64,000 bases of DNA, taken from NCBI GenBank assembly GCA_935421135.1, contig OW285195.1, positions 6,052,701-6,116,700 on the forward strand, read 5' to 3'. The stretch is from Bugulina stolonifera. Taxonomy: Eukaryota > Bryozoa > Gymnolaemata > Cheilostomatida > Bugulidae. Below are positions 1-12,700 of the stretch, piece by piece; within the stretch, counting starts at the first letter, position 1; each line of letters starts with the position of its first letter. Position numbers and translations under genes: made by a program. The notes beneath the pieces are model-generated. The model was not told where the DNA came from. It made no database searches and saw only the letters and a program-made list of their open reading frames with translations.

Positions 1-131
1 TGTGCAACGGCGTAATAGTACCATATATAAAAAGAGTGTGGTTGATTTACTATACATTTGGCTTTACATCATTACTATACTTCTACTACATACACTAGAT
101 TTGTTCATACATGCATAAACATATAATTATG

Positions 132-300
132 CTCACACACAGTAGAGTTGTCTTTCCACGCACAGTAGAGTTGTCTGCGCATACACAGTAGAGTCTTCTT
201 TCAACGCACAGTAGAGTTGTCTTTTCATATACAGTAGAGTCTGTACATACAGAGTAAGTTGTCTGCACATACCCAATAGAGTTGTCTGCACATACACATA
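132..300. repeat. Minisatellite, unit about 25-30 bp
   Basis: About six imperfect copies of a unit built around CACAGTAGAGTTGTCT, separated by variable CGCATA/CACATA-type spacers. No gene is recognisable here. The array lies in the gene-free left end of the window. Confidence 0.75.
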
Positions 301-3300
301 GCTATACACCTACATTATATACATGTACATGAACACAGCAGTTGAACATGTGCACATGTAGCATTGAGGCAATGAGTGCAACCTATACTTGATCAAAACA
401 CTGGCATGGCTTCTTTCCAGTAAATAAACTAGCAAGTTCTCCTAGTGAAGGATTGCAACACCATCCCAACCCGCAATGTGCTAGTCATAAGCTACACTTA
501 TGCCTAAATGATGCACATGTAAGTAATGCAGAGGCACAGGTATTATTTCTACATGTTAAAGTCCTGGTATTCAGTAATAAACTGCCCTGCCCTTGTGTTC
601 GGTTAGATAATACTCAATTTGGAATGGATGACTCACTAAGTATGATCCAAGTTTACAGATATGATACGATATTGTATCAAAATGGCGTACGGAGATGAAG
701 TCGAACACAACATAAGCATAGAGTATAGTATGCCATGCTAAATTCTGCCTGTATTCACAGGATTAAGCTGTGGTTGCCGTTTGGCGTTTACTGGTTTCTA
801 CATGTTGCAGCTAAACACTGGCCTAGCTCTACTAAAACAGTGACTGATATAGCTGGGTTTCTGTGATCAATTTATCATGTATATACTAATACTAACTCCA
901 TGAGCCTGTAACTAGGTTGTTTGCTGTATGGTTTCTATGTCTTTCTATTTGCTGACCTTCACCCTTAGCCACATAGACTAGCCCATGACTCTCATAGCTC
1001 AATGTGCATTTTATTGTGGGTTGCATAACAACAACATTCACATTTTCCCAGCCTGCCATAAAAATTCTCTGATACATCATAGACAATATTAATGTCTTTT
1101 TCTAAGAAAATCTCAATTATTTGCCAGGAAACAATATCTGCATGACTTTTCTTATCCAACTTTCCCATAATATCGCAGGTGATAAAACAATTGTGTAATT
1201 AATGGGCTGGGCCTAGTCTCATAGTCTTAGCCTCGCCACTGGTCAGTTTCAGCAGCTTAGATTCGCGGCAGCACGAAGAGTTTGCCATGAAACTTCCGAA
1301 TCAGTTAAAAATCTGAGCTGGTGTTGTACAGCTGTTGAGGTTTACATGTAGCTAGACGTTTAGTTCTTCATGCATCGGGTTCAGCGTTATGAAAAGGCTA
1401 TTATACTTTTTAAAAGGTGCAAATTAACACAACATACAACTGTGGCAGCGCAATGTTTGTTTGATAAAGAGACCTACACAGTTTGAACTGTGTAGGTGTC
1501 AGCAGCAGTTATTAGCTGTAACATCTTTGCAGTAGCTGGCCTATGGGCTACATGTACACAATATATAACGCAAAATGCATATTTACATATTGCCTTATCG
1601 AGCCTTGCCCTGGTCTACCATGCTATAGATGTGAACTAACATAACTACATGTAGTTGGTTATACGCAGAGTTTTTTCAACTTTATACTTAGGCTATACAT
1701 TTTCATGTACTTTGTCATAACAATTTTTATAACATAATATAGCTTATCTTTAGAAGTATGGCTATCGGTTTAGAATTCGGCAATTATGTTAATTAGCATC
1801 TGGTACCAAAATTAAACTGAACTTCCAAAACAATGGTCTCCTAGGGCCTAGGCTATATGTAAAAATAAAATGCATGTATATCACTGTGTGAAATAAATAC
1901 ATAAGTTAGATCTTACTGCAAGAAAATAAGGTTGACTATTAGAATGATGTTCTTACACGTTCTTACCGTATGTTAGATCTAATTTAGATCTAACATATTG
2001 TAAGAATGTGTTTACTGCTATGGAATTGGTACAGGCGCACTGTTGTAAACCGGACCTGCAGTACTATTACAGACAGTCTAGCTATAAATAAATATAGCAA
2101 CAGGAAAAGTTAAACTTTACTAAATGTAAATGTGATGATGCGTTATGTTTTGCTATTAATTATGTCGCAATAAAAGATATCAAGATAGGCAAAAAATGTT
2201 GATTAAATCTTCCAATGAAGATCTGTTGTTTTTCACCATAACCTGCAGGATTGAATTCCAAAAATACTAATATGTAGGCCCTAGATTTTCCACCATCGTA
2301 ACTAACAGAGTGTATCTAAGAGCTCTTGCTCCAGATTTACCAACAAACCAATGGACTAAAAGAAGTAGATCAAAAAGTCTCAAATTGTTTACATTTGTCA
2401 CTCATTTGACTGGGTTTACTACATGTCAAAAATTCACAAGGGAAGAAAGTTGGAGCGTGGTAGTAATAGTCCAACAGTTAGCTTAATTAAATTTAAGAAT
2501 TCTGGCTAACATCACATGAGGTTAATGATTGAAAGATTAGTAAGTAGTTGGCAGAAGTTCATCTGTCCCAACCAGTGGCCTGTACAAACAACTCTAGACC
2601 TTGCCGTGTTTCTTCTCTAACATCATGTTAGGTAGGGCGTCCCATATGGCCCCCACCAAAATGCCTCAATTTTCAGTCTAGAAATTGGTTTGGCAAGTAG
2701 CCCACTTTCTCTATGCTGTCAGACTGAATATGACAAGTTTGGTTCCTGACTGCAATAGTCAAGTGCTTGTACATTCCATAGTAAATACCTCATAGCACGT
2801 AATAAACAATTGTATTATGGTTTCACAGGAGTATACTCTCATTCTATGATCTGATGAAATAGTGCATAGTCCTCCTACATTTTCATATCCTATTCAGGAT
2901 TTGAAAAACAAATTATGAAATTTGTGGGATTTTAGCAAAACAGAAAATAAATTATTTTGTTTGTAAGCTGTGGTCCAAACCAAATAGTAGAAGTTCTAAT
3001 TATATTAGGCTACAATGTATACTGACCAATGGACACCCAGTATTTATTTTACTGTATTTCTATTTATATTTACAATATTAGTACACATGACCAACAGAAT
3101 ATTATGTATATCTGCATAATATTATGCTGAATCATCAGTTATAAGAGCAAAAGACACAGACAATAATAAATAATCATTATTTAAACCAATTTACTTACAG
3201 CCTATAAATTTTGAGGAAATTCAAGCAATAGGGCACCCTTATTATACTGCAATACTGAGGAACACAGCTATCAAAGCCACAGCTGTACTGCACTTATCCT

Positions 3301-6300
3301 TTTGTTAGACAGTTTTCTAGAAATGGAGACTGAAGCGGTTAAACTTCTGCACTATCTGGAAGAAGTTCTTGGAAAGTATTTGTTAGCAATGTTTGCCCCT
3401 CTGCCTCAAGTGTATACGCTATAGTATCACATTCTATCACTGTGAATAGGCTGCTGAGTGGAGAACAATTGAACAAACTAAATACGTATCACTATTATTC
3501 TGTAGATACGCTCTGTCAGGCTTGTGTGGTACACCATTTCGTCTGCTGGTCTTCTCAGAATTCTGGAGGAGTGAAAGAATAGAGCAATATAATATTCAAC
3601 CCAGGTGTCGGCTTTCCTTTTTGTAATCGCATTCGTTGTGACTGACAGGGACCCTTTGTCGATAGTATCTGCACGATGTACAAACACATTCCTTGTGTTT
3701 CCAATTAGAAGGAGGCTTGGTGGAAAATTGACAGTTGACATCGATGAGAATTATTGTTTTTATAAAAAAAATTAAATTATTAAAATGATGACAGGAGCGG
3801 AGCAGTTTTTAATTGCAATTGAAGTTGTCTTCTCCCTTACACATTATGGTGCCATTTCACTTCCCAGACACAGTAATGAAAACTAAGGCTACATGAAGAA
3901 ATGTACTTGCAGGTGACAACTTCTTGGAAGATCTCGAGCTTATCATGATAAAATGAAGCCAGAATTCTATTTAGAAAAACATTTCTCAATCGATCTCCAT
4001 ACATTGGAACCTAGACTATCACACCATCAAGGACAACATTGTCTACACTGTAAGTTAAAACAGGACATTAGATTTCTGATGATACATAAGTTGACGCACT
4101 TCCAATATCAGTATACATTGTGTAATGAAAATTGATGCATATATTTCTACACCCAAAATGAAAATATGAGGAGCTTGTATGTTTGAACTGAATAGCCGAC
4201 CCTGGTAGACAGGACGGCATTGTATCAAGGTTCATACCATAATCTCTATTATTAAACTGCATACAATCAGTCTTTACCTATAGAACTCAGTAGTACAAAT
4301 ATGCAGCCAGTATGTGTATAACCAGTAGATATATAATACTTTCAATATTTTACGCCTCAGGCAAAATATTTGTACTGGATGCATAAAGTGTGTAATGTAA
4401 TTTCACAATAAACTATAAAAGTATGTTTTTAGTATTGTGCAGGGTGTTCATTTCACGAAAAGAAATAATATCTTAATTTGGCAGCAGAAGTCAAGATGGC
4501 TGCCAAAATTACGAAATATTAAGCACCTGACTAATTTGCTGTTATAGGCCTACATGTGGTCGGGTTTGACCAGAAAGCAAATGGCAGAAAGTTAATAAAA
4601 TATATACACAGTCATGGGTAGTCTGGGAATATACAAGTAATCTACATGTGGATAGCCCACTAGTTGTCATCCTTTATAGTACAGTCCACATGGCCCCTTC
4701 AAAAAATCTACTTTTGAAACGACTGAAGTTTCATCTACTCAATCCTAGCATCCCCCACCCGCCCCCACCCGCTCTACCCACCCCAAACGCTATAGAATCA
4801 GGTATGAAACATTCCATTCTGACTACCATTTCCGCAATGCTTGTTTACAAGCTCCCTCTCCAAGCAAGGCATGTTTGCCATGATACTCTAAAACGGATAA
4901 AAAGTAGAATCAACTCGTACCGTACTACCTCTCAAGCACAAAAATTTTAGGAAAAAACAATATATTGTAAGAGATAACTGTGGTTACGATTACACACGTT
5001 GAGCTCTAAGCCCTCCAACAATGTAACATAGTTTTCCAATTATTCACATACTCGGAGCAGAAGTAATAACAGGAAGTGGCATCAGATGAATTCTGTGACA
5101 GAATCGTAACTCATATATACAACCGAATGTGACTGAAGCAATGCGTGGTAAAACTGCGTATGCATCACGATAGAGTTGAGTGAGTGTGGGATACGCTTGC
5201 TAAACTAATCAGCTATGTATAGACCAGATTCCAGGAACACTTCAAACTCAGACCCCGCAGCACTTAGCATACACAGGCTATGCAAATCTACTTTTATTTA
5301 GAAACACTAAATGCAATTGGAATACGGTGTCTCTTGTGAATTATAGCGTAGCGTCGAACGTCGAGATGTGCGGCTTTTATACATGCAACCAGCTAGTGCT
5401 ACAATGGAATTAAAACAGCATTTTTTTCGCATAGAAAACTCGGGAGTTGTCGTTACTTTTCGCAATAACTTTATTTTGGTCATACTGTAGAAAAACATCA
5501 AACTATTTAGCCTTTAGCAAGTGTGTATGATATTATACAACCTCTCGTTCACCTCCCTTACTGAGTGCATATGAGGACCAATGTAAGTTAAAGAGGTATT
5601 ACGCCTATTCACACGGTTTAGGGTGAGGTCCGACATCAACCAGTCACATGTTGTGGATATTAAGATTCTTTTAAATAAGTACGGGCAGCACCTACTGTCT
5701 TTTCATATCAATTCTAATTTGATGCAAGAAACAAACTTTGGTAAGAATCTGGTTTAATCAATACTGGGACAATGAGGCCATTCACCATTGTGAGGAGTTG
5801 TTTACCCATGATGCAATACAAGGTGCGCTATCACTGTCATAGCTTTGGTCTTTGGATCAAGGTGATTAAAGTAAAACTAGTTATAGGTGCACACTTACTT
5901 GCCAAGGAGCAGGAGCAAAAAATCTGGACTTTTTGGCTCAAAATCCCTGGACAAGCACCAGAATCCCTGGACATAGTTAGGGTGTACATTGTTTGAAGGA
6001 AACTTATCACTGAAAAGTATCAAACTATCAATTTTAGTGTTATTTAGTGGCTTGTAACATATTTTCTTCAATGTAAAGGACTTATTTTAGGTTGTATCTT
6101 GTGTTTTATGAGGTTTGGTAACATTTTCACCATACATAAAAAAGAAGGGCAGCTGGAAAATTGCTAGGGACAGGCACAAAAACCAGGGAGTGTCCTGACA
6201 AAATCTGGACACTTGGCAAGTATGTATAGGTGTTGAGAATAAAGTTAATAGGAGTTTTGAAGTCAGAAACGAGCAAGACAGCATCTCAAATATTCAACTA

Positions 6301-6507
6301 TTTTATAGACTGCTTACATTCTAATAAAAATGCTAATGCTAAGTATAAGCAAGCCAATTCATAGGAAACCGACTACTGCAGGTTGCAGTAGTTATTTAGC
6401 CCTAGTTGTTGCTTGTTGTGCTAATTCGTCACGCATAGCTATTAACCCGTCGGATGTGGCTGGTAGAAAGCCATAACACAGTCTGTTAAACAGACGTGAG
6501 GCTTTTG
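301..6507. other. Gene-free stretch upstream of Ski
   Basis: No reading frame here resembles a known family. The sequence is AT-rich with many stop codons, scattered ACATGTA palindromes and a C-rich patch near 4750-4790. Short open frames are compatible with chance. The only structured element noted is the small palindrome at 1955-2011. A 5' untranslated exon of Ski could lie here unseen. Confidence 0.6.
1955..2011. repeat. Small inverted repeat (hairpin)
   Basis: Two arms of about 25 bp, with GTATGTTAGATCT facing AGATCTAACATAT across an AATT centre, flanked by ACACGTTCTTAC and GTAAGAATGTGT. The arms mismatch at only a few positions. It could be a tiny foldback element; no duplication of flanking bases was recognised. 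Confidence 0.65.
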
Positions 6508-6612
6508 ATTGGCTAATTGCCAGACTGACTTGATTGGTCAAAAGTAATAAAACAATATAGACTTAGTAATGCAGCAACGCAGTGTAGTCGGGTAATCGGA
6601 ACTAGCGATTGG
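6508..6612 (+). promoter_or_regulatory. Cluster of inverted CCAAT boxes upstream of Ski
   Basis: ATTGG (CCAAT on the other strand) occurs at 6508-6512, 6533-6537 and 6608-6612, about 165-270 bp before the Ski start codon. Clustered CCAAT boxes are common in TATA-less animal promoters and bind NF-Y. I see no clear TATA box. Promoter function is inferred from position only. Confidence 0.35.
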
Positions 6613-6777
6613 AAACTGCAATGGTTGAGTGGTTAGTTGAACAGACTATGACTGCCCGCCATATGACATTTTTTCAGAGATTGCTAATAATAATAATCAG
6701 ATAGCAACGGGAACAGGTGCGTAGAGCTGCTGTTCCGCTTCGACTAAACATCGAGTATTAGAAGAAAGCAGTTAGAC

Positions 6778-9700
6778 ATGGACGAACTACGTGGAAAGAA
6801 GCTTGAAGAGATGTTGTTGAGCTACCAGCAGCTGGCAATGAATTCGCTAAGAGGTCCAGCTAGTACTTGGAGAGATATTCATAAACCAACAGTAAATACC
6901 ACCAATGGGCACTCGCACAGTTTTGGAACACTTGCTGGAAACCAGATGAGTAAGTTATTAGCTGTAGCTCCCCCACGAAAGATTGGCACAGAGCTTCCAT
7001 TTGACTATAAACTTTCTACTCAGCCAAATTTTCCAGCCATTCCTCCAACTCCATCTTACTTTCTCCAGCCAGATGTTGAAACCGAAACAGGGAAACTAAT
7101 ATATTGCGAGCTGGAAGATGCCCACATTGCAGGGTTTGTAATTGGAGGCGAAGAGAGGCTGTGCCTGCCCCCAATACTTCACACAGTCCTCAAAGAGATA
7201 GATTTGGTGGTTATCAACGAGGCTTGTGATGCACTGCTCATCCACTGCTCGCGATGTACCTCCCACCAGTTGAGATTGCTGAAAGAAGATAAAATTCTCC
7301 CGCCACACATTGCGTCTGCAGGACTAATCCGAAAGACTGACGCAGAACGACTGTGCACTCTCCTCCTGCACAATTTTAAACTGGCGCCAGTTACCGACCC
7401 AGACCACAGGATCTACCCACAAATCAACAAAACATGTCTGCCCGTCTACCATGAGTGTTTTGGCGAAGGACACGGCTTCCTTCACACCGAACTGTATTCA
7501 AACCCATACTCGCGCTGTATTTCATGTGCAGACTGCGAAAAACTGTTTAGCCCTGAGCGATTTGTCACCCACACTCATTTTAATCAGGAAAATAAAATTT
7601 GTCACTGGGGCTTTAATCGCCGTAACTGGCGAAATTACTTGCTACTTTCCGATGATGAGATTTGTGACGAAGAGCTGAAGGAATTACAATATGCCTTCAA
7701 AAGTGTGTTGGATAAGTTCCAGAACGTGTCAAAGAAACGAAAGGTCAGTTGAACAGTACTAAAACTCATAATCATAACTTATATGCAACGCATCTCTAAT
7801 CTACCATTATTTATTATTTTGGATTTCCAAATCTCTAAGGGTCTACTCTGAGACAATTTTGCTAGTTGATGCATTATTTCCAATGTTGATACCCTATGTT
7901 AGCAGGTCTAATTATGAGTTATAACTAGACCATCCAGTTATAACTTATAACTACACTACTCTACCACTTGGGTAGTCTGCGTAGTTGAGGCTTTAGGGCA
8001 TAGGCATAGGGTAGCCTATAAGGCTCTAACTTCTATTTTTTAGTTGTTTAATCATGTAGTCATTCATTATGTACAAGTAGGCCCATATAGGCATTCAAAT
8101 TGATAAACAACTGGACAGAATGAAAGTCAATCAGGCTATTGAGTTCAATTGATGACCAGTGCCAGATATTACTAGTAGCAAAACAATGGAGCTGGTATTC
8201 ATTAAATCAGGTTTTGCAACAAAAACAGTAGTTATTGTAATAAAGTTATTTGTTTGCTTGTTGGTGATTTGTGAGTGTTCCAAAGTGGATCCTCATATGT
8301 CTTTCTTTACACCTGTCTAGTTGATATACTATGCTGATCCCTGTTCTCAAGTATCTTAATGACTTAGACTAGACTATGATAAGCATGCATAACTATATTG
8401 TTTTTTCTTCTGGCGTTTGCATTTCCTATTCTCTCTTACCCAGCAGCAACTTTGATCAGCTGTCAAAATTTAGTAGTAGCCTATAATATATTAGATGGAT
8501 ATATAGAACTAGTCACTGCTGGGAATGTCTCATCAATTCTATAAATAACTAACTACTAGACAGTCACATTTCCACCACTCCATTACTGATTGCTTCACAC
8601 AACTGAAGAGTGCTTAGAAACTGAATACTGTTATCTTTGTGATCAATGGTCTAGGAAATGTATCTTTATTTATCCACTTGAACAAGAATTAATATTCCAA
8701 TTTCTATTTATTGTCTAGTTTGATTGGGTCAACCTGGTATAAATGGATAATAATTTTAAAATATTTTATTGTATTATTAGGTTAGATTACATCCACTGAT
8801 GAACCCCACGTATCAGCTTTTATTGTGATAAGCTTATCAGATAAGAATCTGTCAGTCTCTGCTGGAATTCCTATACAGCATTGCCCATTACATAAGCAAC
8901 TTTTCTGCTTGGGAAAACTGGTGGACATTTTAAAAACAATATGTAAATTAGCTATCCTGGTGACATAATGAAATTAGAAATTACATTCCATGAATATTAT
9001 AGTGAAACACAATCAGTGGCGTAAATCATATAGTATGGGTGTGATACATTCTTGATTGCGACAAGCCACTAAAGCCACACAAATGTTTATACTAGTCTAG
9101 TCCAGCAGTAAATCACGACTGCCAGGTACTATCCATCAAATTGATTTATGTGTGAAAATTAATCTGGCAATCATTTGATAATGTAACCACAGAAGGATAT
9201 GTTGTAACTAGGTCTAGCCGCAAGCTCTTTCTGATTCAGCACATCTGGTTGAGTGGTGGACTGAGGGGAACCAGTACACTTCACCAAACCACTCCATGAT
9301 ATCTGTATCATTCACTCCTTGCATCATAAGCTTGCATTGTGTTAGCAGATAAACAAGTGCGGGATGTTTTCTATGAATAGCTGATGATCTCATCGACTCA
9401 TGCATTCCAAATCGACTAGACTTGTATATACTATACCCCATGACCCGGAATAGTTTTTGCTGCTATATTAGCATTGAACCAATTATACACAATGATCGAC
9501 CCTTTCTATTGTTCATGTCTAAGTTATCACAATTAAAATTTGCAAAGGGATTTATGCTAAGAAGTGTATAGACATTGATTAACTGTGAGCATGCATCCTT
9601 TCATTGTAAACCAAGCAGTCAGTGAATTCAATTTCTTACAGTGAATGCATTTCAATATTCTAATATTCTGCTTGGCTTAATATTGTTCCGAGGTACTAAT

Positions 9701-12700
9701 AAGGTCTTGGTATAATTGTCATACACATAAATAACTACATCCTCTTCTCGTTGCACTCTCCTCACGCGCAGAGTCCTCCCACCACACCATCTGTGTCACA
9801 CAGGACCAGTCTAGAGTCAGTTTCGCAGTGAAGAATAATAATATTATTAGACTGTGATATTGCATCAAGGTTGTTACCTAGCAAAGCATGGCTGATTTCA
9901 AGCGCTTGCCATTGGGTATCACAAAAATTTGGCAACATTGGAATGACTCCAGCTACCGCCCACGCAGCCATCACTATTATGCCTGTCTGGCTGAAACCAT
10001 GGGGCAACACAGAACACCTTGCGGTGTGGTCACTGAGCAAGTCTTGTTACAGCAACACTGATATAGCCTAATCTTATCTTTCTTGTAACCGAGCGACCTA
10101 TTGGTCAACAGATCATGTAATCCAACTTGTGATTGGTCATCGGCCCAGCCTTACATCCCAGGTAGTTCTATGACTGAGGTTATGCCAAAGTTTGCTGATA
10201 AACATCAGGCAGGCTCGGCCTGGGACTGATTATCCATGTTATTAGTTTCAGTCTGCATTTAACTGGTCTATCAATACTTTGACTTTACATTGACTCATCC
10301 ATATTATAGCAGTTATTGGCTATATATTCCAAGTGTGGAATATCGGCTACTGTATGCCTTTAATTTGCTCAGAAAAAACTTTCCATCAGTTTGAATGATG
10401 CTTTTGTGCTCTACTTAAATGTATGATGGCAAGCATTGTCTTAGAGGTCATAGGTGACTGCATTGTGCAAACTTATCAACCTTGACCCAATGTCCTCTAC
10501 GGCCAGCCAAAACATGGAAGGAAGGAAACTTTGTACTTTAAGTTGTAATAGCAATCATTGTGCTGTAGCAGTAGACTGGGATTGTGCCAGGAATAACACC
10601 TGCTTGTTTTCGCTGCTGCCTCTTTCTAGTTGACAGAGAAATATCACTTTTTGCTTCTCCTGTTTGCCTAGACTTCTGTGTGGGTATTGCCAGAGATCCT
10701 GGTGTAGAGTGGTCTTTAGATGGTGGGGAATCATTGCACTTCCCTTTTTGTTTGCTATTGATTGGAGAAGGTCTTTAGGCTAGGCAGCTGGCAGACTAAG
10801 AAAAAAATGGAGTTATGCAAGAAGGTTATCTTGGCTGGTAAAGTCATTCTGCTATTCAGTGTTTGGAATCCCAGCTCAGTAAAGCAAGTTGTGTAGAATT
10901 AATATAGGCCTATTATAACTAACTGGCCTACTAGAGTAGTAGTAGGCAGTAGCTGTGCCCATAATGAAGGACTGCAGTCTGTACCTAGACCAGACGCAGC
11001 CTCCATGTTTACTATATTTTGTCTACCATATTCCGTTGTTACTATGTCCAGCCAGTCACCTGTCACACTCTGACACTGTGCAAGCACCAACCCAGGGTTT
11101 GTCAGCATAATCCTGCTTGCCAACTGTCACTGCCATAATGATATAATAATGTGCATATTATATTAAATGTATGTCAAGCCTGCTATTTTCATGCAGCTAG
11201 TTTTCCATGTCTTGTGTTGTACCTACTGACAATCTGAACTCTGTTCAACTCCCTGAGATCTAGCAGTGTAATAATTATAGTTGAAACTTTCCATACTAGT
11301 TATGTAATTGATGGGGGTAACTGCACCCAGACACCTGCTCTACAACGTTAATATCTCCTCCCTCTGCCCTAATGATAGCCACTCTAGCTTTTAGTAGTAT
11401 CTATATTTGACATAAAATATTTTGTAATCACCTCAATCATAGTTTAACCAAGTACTTTCATTAAGATGTAAATTTATTGACGATTCTTTCCTTTATCAGC
11501 AGGTGTGATAAGGTGTTTCTCTACTTTTAGCTTGTGGCCACAGAAGGTTGTGTTGAGATACCTAGACAGGTGCCCCCTCTATCAGCATCTTATACTGTCA
11601 CAGTCTCCCCAGCTAACAATTCTCCTTCCATCAAAAGAAGGTAAGCTAAAAATAGTTAGAAGTACCAGCAAGTTACTTTAGTTTAGTCACCTTGAGGTTT
11701 CTAGTCATGGGCACTAATAAGCTATTGATCATAATAAGAAGTTGTCCTCTCCCAATTTCTCTTCCTCTTCTTTTTTTCTCCCAGGGTATGACACACTTTT
11801 CTCAACTTTTGCTAGCCAAATATTTTTTGTGTAAATCTATGGGCAAAGTCATCAGCAATAGTTTGACACAAGTTTCAGGTCTCAAATCGCCCTAATACCA
11901 GAGATATGACCGTTTGAAAAACAGGTTTCGACTACAAGCTCTTTGGCGTTTTTCATTGTGCCGGTCATGTAGACAACTCAATATAATTTGGAACTTCCCG
12001 GACTATTATGAAAAGAGGGGACAACTCCTATTGACAAAGCCGACTTGGTTTGTGAAGTGATCACCAATTGGTTGCAAGTTGTGACCCATTTTCTTGTTGC
12101 TAAAACCTTGCTCAAGTAGAAGGAATTTAAATTTCCTGAGTAACTTTACGTCTAGTTGCAATGAAATGCAGAGTGCAAAATCTAGTGAACTATCGACTAT
12201 AGGCTTCCACAACGTGCTTCATTGCAATCACTCAACTCAATTTTAATTGATCTGTTCTGCTCAAGTACTCTTCTGTCTGTAAAACTGGCATACCTGTTCA
12301 GTGTAGTGTTCAACAATCACAAGACAATGACAATCAATCACAGACAATGAACATCTAGATCAAGAATTTCGGTGATGCAGTAGGAGATGGATGGATGGAT
12401 GATGGATCGTGGTGGTACAGACCTATAACGTATGTACATTTAATATAAATAATAACAAAATATATATTTAATACTACTTATTCATTATTGCCATATTAAA
12501 TGATAATATAATATAAATATAATTTAATATCATAAATATGAGATTTATATAATAATAATATTAACATTTATTATAATTATATATTATATAAATAATTATA
12601 ATATTATTATATAATCATAATTAATAATGATATTTAATAATAAATAGGCCATGTATAAATTATTGTTTTGTTAAAATCTATATTTAATTTTTTTGTCTAA

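Noticed and set aside
3321..3425. Short plus-strand frame METEAVKLLHYLEEVLGKYL
   Set aside because: Only about 33 codons, no splice-consistent continuation and no family match; compatible with chance.
3478..3741. Minus-strand frame of 87 codons; an alternative frame with CVCTSCRYYRQ then HNEC, faintly DM/zinc-finger-like
   Set aside because: The cysteine spacing does not match a DM domain or another zinc module well, and no flanking exons were found.
11692..11895. Plus-strand frame with a hydrophobic peptide, repeated at 18006-18194 on minus
   Set aside because: Both copies lie in the terminal inverted repeats of the transposon; no independent evidence of coding.
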